Assembly (NCBI GenBank): GCA_030042575.1
Contig: JASHZK010000234.1
Coordinates: 1-7,198 of the forward strand
DNA from: Acidimicrobiales bacterium
GTDB lineage: Bacteria; Actinomycetota; Acidimicrobiia; Acidimicrobiales; UBA8190
Direction: 5' to 3'
DNA length: 7,198 nt
The position numbers and the translations under genes were made by a program. Within the stretch, counting starts at the first letter, position 1. The number at the start of each line of letters is the position of its first letter. The notes under the pieces were generated by a model. The model was not told where the DNA came from, did not search any database, and saw only the letters and a program-made list of their open reading frames with translations. Below are positions 1-5,070 of the stretch, in pieces.

Positions 1-1225
1 AGCGGCACTCGACGAGGTTGCCCACGGCCAGCTCCTCGTAGGTGGCCCGCAGCACGGCCGCCGCCTGGGCCCACGTGTAGCGCCGGGCCCGCACCACGGC
101 GGCACTGCCCATGCGCTCGGCCAGCAGCGGATCGTCCACCAACCGGCGAACGGCCTGGACGAAGACGCCCGGGTCGCCGTCCTCGACGAGGTAGCCGGTG
201 CGGCCGTGATCGACCAGGGTGGTGAGCCCACCCACGCTGCTGGCCACCACCGGCGTGCCACAGGCGGCCGCCTCCAAGGCCACCAAGCCGAAGGACTCCG
301 AGTGGCTCGGCACCAAGCACACGTCGGCGGCCCGGTAGTAGCTCGACAAGAGCTCGTGGGGCTGGGGCTCGACGAAGGTGACGCGACTGCGCACGCCGAA
401 GACGTCGATGGCCTCCTCGAGCTGGTGGCGGTAGGCGACGGCGTGGGGACCGCTGGGCCCGCCGATGACCACGAGCTCAGCCCCGTCGACACCGGCCACC
501 GTCTGCACCGCCGTGTCGGCGCGCTTGAGGGGCTGGAGGCGCCCGACGAACAGCAGCAGGGGCCGGCCCTGGCGAAGCCCGAGGGCGCGCCGGGCCTGGG
601 CCCGGTGGCCAGGACCGAAAAAGGCGTGGTCCACCCCGGGAGCCACCACCCGGACACGAGCGGCATCGGCATGGTAGAGCTCGGCCAGCTGGGCGGCCTC
701 CACCGTGCACGAGGCGAGGACCACGTCCGAGCACCGCATGATGGCCGCCTCCGCCTCGGCCCGGCGGTGGGGCTCGTCGCTCCGCAGCTCTTCGGGACTG
801 GACTGGGCCTTGACCCGGGCCAAGGTGTGGAAGGTGGAGACGAGGGGCAGCTCGAGCTCGTGCTTGAGCCGATGGCCGGCCAGCCCCGACAGCCAGTAGT
901 TGGCGTGAAGGGCGTCGAACCGCTCGGTGTCGGCCATGAGCGTGGCCACGTTGTCGGCGAACTCGTCGACCACGGCCGGAAGCTCCTCCTTGGCCATGGG
1001 CCCGAGGGGACCGGCCGGTACGTGGTGGAGCCGGAAGCCCGGTTCGACGGTGACGGTGGCCGGGAGATCGGGCGACCAGGCCCGGGTGTAGACGTCGCAC
1101 TCGACCCCGGCGCGGCCCAGGGCGGTGGTGAGCTCACGCACGTAGACGTTCATGCCCCCGCCGTCACCGGTCCCGGGCTGGGCCAACGGTGAGGTGTGGA
1201 GCGAGAGCACGGCCAGCCGTCGCAC
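1..1225 (-). CDS. mshA: MshA-like D-inositol-3-phosphate glycosyltransferase (C-terminus beyond window)
   Basis: This is a family GT4, GT-B fold retaining glycosyltransferase. The MshA family transfers GlcNAc from UDP-GlcNAc to 1L-myo-inositol 1-phosphate, the first committed step of mycothiol synthesis in the cytoplasm. The frame opens at a GTG at 1225 and stays open for 408 codons to the left edge with no stop. The N-terminus (residues 8-29) carries the MshA signature SLHTSPLAQPGTGDGGGMNV. HANYWLSG follows at 107-114, then the phosphate-binding stretch VGRLQPLKRAD, and the GT4 EX7E motif ESFGLVALE at 310-318. Family members are about 420-480 residues, so only the C-terminal tail is missing. 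No other ATG, GTG or TTG lies close upstream in frame. The Shine-Dalgarno match is poor, so translation may be coupled to the XRE gene that stops 11 bases upstream. Other GT4 enzymes are possible, but the N-terminal signature makes MshA much the best call. Confidence 0.9.
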   Translation of the reverse strand, partial: MRRLAVLSLHTSPLAQPGTGDGGGMNVYVRELTTALGRAGVECDVYTRAWSPDLPATVTVEPGFRLHHVPAGPLGPMAKEELPAVVDEFADNVATLMADTERFDALHANYWLSGLAGHRLKHELELPLVSTFHTLARVKAQSSPEELRSDEPHRRAEAEAAIMRCSDVVLASCTVEAAQLAELYHADAARVRVVAPGVDHAFFGPGHRAQARRALGLRQGRPLLLFVGRLQPLKRADTAVQTVAGVDGAELVVIGGPSGPHAVAYRHQLEEAIDVFGVRSRVTFVEPQPHELLSSYYRAADVCLVPSHSESFGLVALEAAACGTPVVASSVGGLTTLVDHGRTGYLVEDGDPGVFVQAVRRLVDDPLLAERMGSAAVVRARRYTWAQAAAVLRATYEELAVGNLVECR

Positions 1226-1236
1226 GCCGGTGGAGC

Positions 1237-1644
1237 CTACCGGCCACCCTCCGCAGCCGTCCCCGGCTGGTCGTGGCCGTCGGGCTCGAGGGCCGGGTCG
1301 TTCTCGTGACGGAACGACAGGTAGATACGGACGAGGGCCTGCTTCTGGTCCTCGTTGAGACGGGGATCGGCCAGGATCTCCCGGGCCAGGTCGGTCTCGC
1401 CGTTCCCGGGCTCGAGGATCCCCGCCTGCACGTACAGGGTCTCGGCCGAGATCCGCAGCGCCTTGGCGATCTGCTGGAGGATCTCGGCGGACGGGCGGCG
1501 CAGGCCGCGCTCGATCTGGCTCAGGTAGGGGTTGGAGATGCCGGCCAGCTCGGACAGACGCCGCAGCGACAGGCGGGCCGTGTTGCGCTGCTCACGGATG
1601 AATGCGCCCAGGTCGTGCCAGCGGTCGGGGAGCTGCCGAGCCAG
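1237..1644 (-). CDS. XRE-family helix-turn-helix DNA-binding protein with apparent CTG start
   Basis: A 135-residue protein with an N-terminal Cro/C1-type HTH at about residues 11-70. The recognition region reads LSELAGISNPYLSQIERG (residues 30-47), followed by RRPSAEILQQIAKALRISAETLYVQAGIL. This pattern matches a conserved single-domain actinobacterial regulator family. The C-terminal tail (about 78-135) is acidic and polar with no second domain that I recognise. The HTH begins well upstream of the first in-frame GTG (1431), and there is no ATG, GTG or TTG between the in-frame TGA at 1665-1663 and the HTH. The best start is CTG at 1644, with GGAGG seven bases upstream. It follows the rsiG-like gene by 18 bases and precedes mshA by 11, so it is probably co-transcribed. 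The target genes cannot be read from the sequence. The domain call is firm; the exact start is not. Confidence 0.85.
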   Translation of the reverse strand: MARQLPDRWHDLGAFIREQRNTARLSLRRLSELAGISNPYLSQIERGLRRPSAEILQQIAKALRISAETLYVQAGILEPGNGETDLAREILADPRLNEDQKQALVRIYLSFRHENDPALEPDGHDQPGTAAEGGR

Positions 1645-1651
1645 AGCCCTA

Positions 1652-1656
1652 CCTCC
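1652..1656 (-). promoter_or_regulatory. Shine-Dalgarno site that supports the CTG start of the XRE gene
   Basis: GGAGG on the minus strand lies seven bases before CTG at 1644. No canonical start codon occurs in the same frame between the upstream TGA and the HTH domain, so this site decides the start. It is the strongest ribosome-binding sequence in the minus-strand cluster. Confidence 0.55.
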
Positions 1657-1662
1657 GCTCGG

Positions 1663-2211
1663 TCAGGCGAGCAGCTCGTCGGGCGAGATGTCGCCCGACT
1701 TGTAGCGCCTGACGATCTCGCCCTGGACGGCGTCGATCCGCACGTGCAGCTCCTTGCGCTGGGCGGAGACGCGACCCTCGAGCTCGACCAGTTCCTCCGA
1801 CAGCTCCCGCAACGCCGACGGCTCCATGCCCGGCAGCTCGCCGATGCGACCGGGGGCGAGAACGGCGTCGATGTCGGCGGTCAGGTCCTCGTCCTCGATG
1901 ACCTCCATGTCGGGCGCCAGCCGGGTGGGGAGCCTTCCCGGCCCGGCCGGACGCGGAGGTCCGCTGCCGATGATGGCGGGCAGCTTCTCGACCACCTCGT
2001 GCAGGTCGGCGGCCGAAGCTCCGGTACGACGGAGGATCTCCTGGACGACGTCCAGCCGGCCCTGGACCAGCCGGCGCAGGTACGACACCGCTGTCTCGGC
2101 GCGGTCGCACTCGGCCCGCATGGCCCGCAGGTCCTCCAGCGAGCGGTCGGCGAGGTCCTGGAGGTAATCGGGGGCGGACAGCCGTTCGAGCTCACCTTGC
2201 AGCCAGGCCAC
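1663..2211 (-). CDS. rsiG: RsiG-like c-di-GMP-binding anti-sigma factor
   Basis: A 182-residue protein, GTG start, predicted to be mostly helical. In Streptomyces, RsiG forms an antiparallel coiled coil that binds a c-di-GMP dimer and sequesters the FliA/WhiG-type sigma factor; each helix carries E(X)3S(X)2R(X)3Q(X)3D. Here the first helix (about residues 15-62) holds an exact match, ETAVSYLRRLVQGRLD (E39, S43, R46, Q50, D54). The second helix (about 131-172) holds EGRVSAQRKELHVRID (E145, S149, R152, H156, D160), the same spacing with His in place of Gln. A Pro/Gly-rich then acidic linker (64-130) joins them. There is no membrane segment, so the protein should be cytoplasmic. It lies 32 bases after sodX and 18 before the XRE gene. 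No sigma partner is encoded in the window. The start is uncertain because no good Shine-Dalgarno site precedes GTG 2211 and the frame stays open a little further upstream. The family call rests on the motif, not a database search. Confidence 0.8.
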   Translation of the reverse strand: MAWLQGELERLSAPDYLQDLADRSLEDLRAMRAECDRAETAVSYLRRLVQGRLDVVQEILRRTGASAADLHEVVEKLPAIIGSGPPRPAGPGRLPTRLAPDMEVIEDEDLTADIDAVLAPGRIGELPGMEPSALRELSEELVELEGRVSAQRKELHVRIDAVQGEIVRRYKSGDISPDELLA

Positions 2212-2243
2212 GGCGCCGATGGTAGCCCCGGGGCCGCTCGGGC

Positions 2244-2624
2244 CTAGCCGACCGGGCCGCGCCTGTCCGCCGGCGCGTAGCGGCGGACCACGCGCCCCCG
2301 CACGCTCGAACGCGGCACCGCTCCGAAGAAGCGGCTGTCGGTGCTGGCGTCCGGGTTGTCGCCCCGGAGCTCGAGCCCGCCCGGGTCCTCGCCCACCACC
2401 CGCTTGACCAGGAGCCGCCCCGGGCGCCGGGGATCGGCCACGACCACCAGGTCGCCGACTCCCACCCGCCAGGCCCGCACCACGAGCAGCCGGTCGCCGG
2501 GATCGAGGGTGGGGAGCATGCTCGACCCCTCCACCACCACGCGCCGAAGTCCGAGGACCCCCACCACCGTCACCGCGGTGGCCAGCGCCGTCAGCGCCGC
2601 AGTCGATGGCGAGGAGACCGGCAT
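2244..2624 (-). CDS. sodX: S26-family signal peptidase-like protease, nickel superoxide dismutase maturation (SodX)
   Basis: A 126-residue protein of the signal peptidase I (S26) type. Residues 8-26 form one hydrophobic membrane segment. The catalytic serine is S35 in EGSSMLPTL, the general-base lysine is K74 in LVKRVVG, and the conserved GDNPDASTDSR block lies at 88-98. This minimal size, half of a standard housekeeping signal peptidase, is typical of SodX (CbiX2-type) proteases encoded beside sodN. They remove the NiSOD leader so that the new N-terminal His can bind nickel. The ATG at 2624 places the membrane helix directly at the N-terminus. A longer open frame reaching 2759 would overlap sodN and adds no recognisable sequence. 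The gene is divergent from sodN with 79 bases between the start codons, and it leads the minus-strand cluster. Adjacency to sodN makes the assignment strong. Confidence 0.9.
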   Translation of the reverse strand: MPVSSPSTAALTALATAVTVVGVLGLRRVVVEGSSMLPTLDPGDRLLVVRAWRVGVGDLVVVADPRRPGRLLVKRVVGEDPGGLELRGDNPDASTDSRFFGAVPRSSVRGRVVRRYAPADRRGPVG

Positions 2625-2703
2625 CGGCGGGCTAGTGCCGGGCCGCTCTGGATAAGGTGAGCACGACCCGAAGATTCCACCCCATCGAAGGGAGACCCGT
2701 ACC
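2625..2703. promoter_or_regulatory. Divergent sodX/sodN promoter region
   Basis: This 79-base spacer must hold the control signals for both genes. On the plus strand TAAGGT at 2653-2658 fits the actinobacterial -10 pattern TANNNT and would give a leader of about 40 bases. No convincing -35 is visible. GGGAG at 2690-2694 is a good Shine-Dalgarno site nine bases before the sodN ATG. No clear minus-strand promoter or Shine-Dalgarno site is visible for sodX. NiSOD genes in Streptomyces are controlled by nickel through the repressor Nur; I cannot identify a Nur operator here by eye. Confidence 0.4.
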
Positions 2704-3144
2704 ATGCGCATCGTCGACCCTCTGCTGGGCGCCCTCGACCGTTTCTCGGCGCCGACCACCGTGCACGCCCACTGCGACCTTCCCTGCGGTGTCTACGATC
2801 CCGCCCAGGCCCGAATCGAGGCCCAATCGGTGAAGGCCATCCAGGAGCGCTACCAGAGCGCCGACAAGTCCAAGTCCGCCGGCGAGAGCGTGGAGGACTA
2901 CCGGACGCGTTGTCTGGCCATCAAGGAGGAGCGGGCCAATCTGGTCAAGGAGCACTTGTGGGTCCTGTGGACGGACTACTTCAAGCCGGAGCACAAAGAG
3001 AAGTACCCGCAGTTGCACGACCTGTTCTGGACCGCCACCAAGGAGGCGGGGCTGGCCAAGAAGTCGCAGGACCCCGCTCAGGGCCAGAAGCTTCTCGACC
3101 TCGTGGGCGAGATCGACAAGATCTTCTGGGAGACCAAGAAGTGA
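2704..3144 (+). CDS. sodN: Nickel-containing superoxide dismutase precursor
   Basis: NiSOD converts superoxide to oxygen and hydrogen peroxide in the cytoplasm and works as a hexamer of four-helix bundles. The 146-residue precursor has a 22-residue leader ending in VHA, followed by the nickel-hook sequence HCDLPCGVYDP. Cleavage before H23 would expose mature His1, Cys2, Asp3, Pro5, Cys6 and Tyr9, all of them conserved in the family. The following helices match the family closely (AQARIEAQSVKAIQERYQ, DYFKPEHKEKYPQLH, and the C-terminal IDKIFWETKK). The predicted mature form is 124 residues, close to the Streptomyces enzyme. The leader is longer than the 14 residues I recall for Streptomyces SodN and has no Sec or Tat signal character. 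The ATG has a good Shine-Dalgarno site. The maturation protease is encoded divergently next door. Confidence 0.97.
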   Translation: MRIVDPLLGALDRFSAPTTVHAHCDLPCGVYDPAQARIEAQSVKAIQERYQSADKSKSAGESVEDYRTRCLAIKEERANLVKEHLWVLWTDYFKPEHKEKYPQLHDLFWTATKEAGLAKKSQDPAQGQKLLDLVGEIDKIFWETKK

Positions 3145-3151
3145 ACCGAAC

Positions 3152-3182
3152 GGTGAGCTAGCCCTTCTCCCGCCCGCTCACC
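3152..3182. terminator. Possible bidirectional hairpin between convergent genes
   Basis: GGTGAGC (3152-3158) and GCTCACC (3176-3182) form a perfect 7-base-pair inverted repeat around a 17-base loop. It starts eight bases after the sodN stop codon and covers the stop codon of the converging zinc-finger gene. There is no T-tract on either side, so it would not be a classical intrinsic terminator, and the loop is long. Confidence 0.3.
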
Positions 3183-3396
3183 CCAGGGCCATGGGGAGAT
3201 GCGCCGGGCAGAAGCGAGCCGCCGGCCGATCCTGCAACACGGTGTCGGACAGGCGCTCCCCGCAGACCTCGCAGGTGCCATAGGTCCCGGCGTCGAGTCG
3301 AGCCAGGGCCCGCTCCACGTCGGCCACCTCGGCCTCCAGGGCATCGAGAGCGCCGGCGCCGAGGTCGTCGACGCCCAGGGCGTCGTCGTCGCTCAT
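3178..3396 (-). CDS. Short DksA/TraR-type zinc-finger protein
   Basis: A 72-residue protein. The acidic N-terminus (1-16) leads into a short helix (about 17-36, LDALEAEVADVERALARLDA), then GTYGTCEVCGERL and RPAARFCPAHL. This is the layout of the DksA/TraR C4 zinc-finger family: a helical arm, the GxYGxCxxCG entry, then a 17-residue spacer to the second ligand pair. Ligands are C42, C45, C63 and H66, so the usual fourth cysteine is a histidine. Full-length DksA proteins of about 150 residues reach into the RNA polymerase secondary channel. This protein is TraR-sized, so an effect on RNA polymerase is possible but is inference. GGGTGGG lies just upstream of the ATG at 3396 as a plausible ribosome-binding site. 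The gene converges on sodN and is divergent from the lipid genes. Confidence 0.8.
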   Translation of the reverse strand: MSDDDALGVDDLGAGALDALEAEVADVERALARLDAGTYGTCEVCGERLSDTVLQDRPAARFCPAHLPMALG

Positions 3397-3660
3397 GCGC
3401 CCACCCTACCGGTGCGCCGTGCCACCACCGGGGACAGAAGCGGACCCGAGACCTCGATGGCCGGCGGGCCCGGGCCGCCCCGGACCCACCGGCCACGGGC
3501 CCCTCCCGCCGGCGAACTCCCGCCGCTCGAGGTATCGGAACGGTGGAACGTGGCGTTTACCGTGACCACGCCGGCGCCGGACGCCTTTGTGGGTATTTTG
3601 TGGCGGGCCGGTCCGGGCCCGAACCGGCGGGCGGACCGGTATCGTCGACGGCCGGTGCCC
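3397..3660. promoter_or_regulatory. Intergenic region upstream of the zinc-finger gene and the WS/DGAT gene
   Basis: A 264-base stretch between divergent genes that should contain both promoters. It includes the least GC-rich patch nearby (3551-3600). There GGGTATTTT at 3591-3599 resembles a stress-sigma (SigB/SigF-type) -10 element, but the only nearby GTTT (3555-3558) is 32 bases upstream, about twice the usual spacing. A 6-base inverted repeat, GCCGGT (3607-3612) and ACCGGC (3623-3628), lies between that element and the start codon and could be an operator or a leader hairpin. An open plus-strand frame crosses the region without recognisable protein sequence. Nothing here is firm. Confidence 0.3.
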
Positions 3661-5052
3661 GTGGACCGCCTGAGCCCCCTCGACGCTTCCTTCCTGCACG
3701 CCGAGGATGCGGTGAGCCACATGCACATCGGCTCGATCGCGGTCTTCGAAGGGCCGCCACCGCCCTTCGCCGACGTGCTCGACATGGTCCGCGGCAAGTT
3801 GACGCTGGTCCCGCGCTACCGCCAGGTGGTGCGGTTCGTGCCCTTCGACCTCGGCCGCCCGGTGTGGGTGGACGACCCCCACTTCGCCCTCGATTACCAC
3901 TTGCGCCATAGCGCCTTACCGGCCCCGGGAGACAGCAGGCAGCTGCGGGCGCTGACGGGGCGGGTCATGTCCCAGCAGCTGGATCGCACCAAACCCCTGT
4001 GGGAGATCTGGATGGTCGAGGCGCTGTCCGACAACCGCTGGGCCATGGTGGCGAAGACCCATCACGCCCTGGTCGACGGCATCTCGGGGACGGACCTCCT
4101 GGCCGTGATCATGGACCTCGCCCCCGAGGCCGAGCCGGTGCCGCCCGACGACTGGTCGCCCCGTCCGTCGCCCAGCCGCTCCGAGCTCGCCGCCCGGGCG
4201 GTCGTCGAACTCGTCCGCAGCCCCTACGAGCAGCTGCGGGCGGTGCGTTCCACCACCCGTCTGCCCCGCCATGCCCTCGGCCAGGCGCTGGACGTGGCCC
4301 GCGGACTGAGCTCCATGGCCGGGTTGGTGCGGCCCACGCCGCGATCGAGCCTCAACGGCCCGCTCGGCCCCCACCGCCGCTACGGCTGGGCCGCCACCTC
4401 GGTGGACGAGGTCAAGCGCATCCGCAAGTCACTGGGCGGCACCTTCAACGACGTGGTGCTGGCAGCGATCACCGGTGGCTTTCGCGACCTACTCGTCTCG
4501 AGGGGCGAGTCGGTGAACCGGGTGGTGCGATCCTTGGTACCGGTGTCGGTGCGGCCGCGAGCCGCCGACGGCCTGGCCGTGGGCGACGGCACCCTGTGCA
4601 ACAGGGTCTCGGCCATGTTCGCCGAGCTTCCGGTGGGCATCTCCGACGCCGAGGAGCGACTGCAGGCGCTGAGCGTCCAGATGGAGGGGCTCAAAGAGTC
4701 CCAGGAGGCGCTGGCCGGCGAGGCGCTCACTTCACTGAGCGGTTTCGCTCCACCCATGCTGCTGGCCCTGGGCATGCGGGTGGCCACGCGGGTGGCCCAG
4801 CGCAACGTGAACACGGTCACCACCAACGTGCCCGGCCCGCAGTTTCCGCTCTACGTGCTGGGTCGGCGCATGCTCGAGGCGTACCCCTATGTGCCTCTGG
4901 CCGGCCAGGTACGCATCGGTGTGGCCATCTTCTCCTACGACGGCAAGGTGGCCTTCGGCGTCACCTCCGATGGCGACGGCCCATCCGATCTCGACGTGCT
5001 CCTCGGGGGTATCGAGCGAGGCATGGACGAGCTGCTCGCCCGCTGTCACTGA
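3661..5052 (+). CDS. WS/DGAT wax ester synthase/diacylglycerol O-acyltransferase
   Basis: A 463-residue bifunctional acyltransferase. The family joins fatty acyl-CoA to diacylglycerol or to a fatty alcohol, making triacylglycerol or wax ester at the cytoplasmic membrane. The N-terminus reads VDRLSPLDASFLHAEDAVSH, the standard opening of the family. The substrate-channel element DRTKPLWEIWMVE lies at about 109-121. The catalytic HHxxxDG motif is HHALVDG at 134-140, with H135 as general base, and the second conserved motif FNDVVLAAITGG begins at residue 262. The C-terminal part holds TTNVPGPQFPLY and a conserved end. Length is typical (about 450-470). GTG at 3661 matches the family N-terminus; GTG at 3655 in the same frame is an alternative, and neither has a clear Shine-Dalgarno site. 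The frame is open far upstream, but that part shows no homology that I recognise. The lipase gene follows 18 bases later. Confidence 0.95.
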   Translation: MDRLSPLDASFLHAEDAVSHMHIGSIAVFEGPPPPFADVLDMVRGKLTLVPRYRQVVRFVPFDLGRPVWVDDPHFALDYHLRHSALPAPGDSRQLRALTGRVMSQQLDRTKPLWEIWMVEALSDNRWAMVAKTHHALVDGISGTDLLAVIMDLAPEAEPVPPDDWSPRPSPSRSELAARAVVELVRSPYEQLRAVRSTTRLPRHALGQALDVARGLSSMAGLVRPTPRSSLNGPLGPHRRYGWAATSVDEVKRIRKSLGGTFNDVVLAAITGGFRDLLVSRGESVNRVVRSLVPVSVRPRAADGLAVGDGTLCNRVSAMFAELPVGISDAEERLQALSVQMEGLKESQEALAGEALTSLSGFAPPMLLALGMRVATRVAQRNVNTVTTNVPGPQFPLYVLGRRMLEAYPYVPLAGQVRIGVAIFSYDGKVAFGVTSDGDGPSDLDVLLGGIERGMDELLARCH

Positions 5053-5070
5053 CCGAGGCGGGGTGCTCGG

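Noticed and set aside
206..1192. Long plus-strand open frame of 328 codons
   Set aside because: It lies antisense to the mshA-like gene, whose minus-strand translation has clear family motifs throughout. The plus-strand product is rich in Gly, Arg, His and Pro with no recognisable domain, typical of shadow frames in GC-rich DNA.
1189..2247. Long plus-strand open frame of 352 codons
   Set aside because: It spans antisense to the XRE and rsiG-like genes. The minus-strand proteins carry the HTH and c-di-GMP motifs; this frame shows nothing recognisable.
2648..2658. Possible WhiG/FliA-type promoter before sodN, which would fit the neighbouring RsiG-like gene
   Set aside because: Only GATAA of the GCCGATAA -10 element matches, and no TAAA is found at the correct distance upstream, so I do not claim sigma-WhiG control.
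2244..2759. Longer version of sodX starting at 2759
   Set aside because: The extra 45 residues would overlap the sodN start region on the opposite strand and have no membrane or protease character. The start at 2624 places the membrane segment at the N-terminus as expected.
2632..3018. Minus-strand frame of 128 codons antisense to sodN
   Set aside because: sodN is unmistakable on the plus strand, and the antisense product shows no domain.
3199..3660. N-terminal extension of the WS/DGAT protein by up to 154 residues
   Set aside because: The family begins directly at the RLSPLDASFL block. The upstream part overlaps the zinc-finger gene antisense and is Pro/Arg/Gly-rich with no homology that I can see.
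3406..3909. Minus-strand frames antisense to the start of the WS/DGAT gene
   Set aside because: The frames compete with one another, have no motifs, and overlap a well-supported acyltransferase N-terminus.
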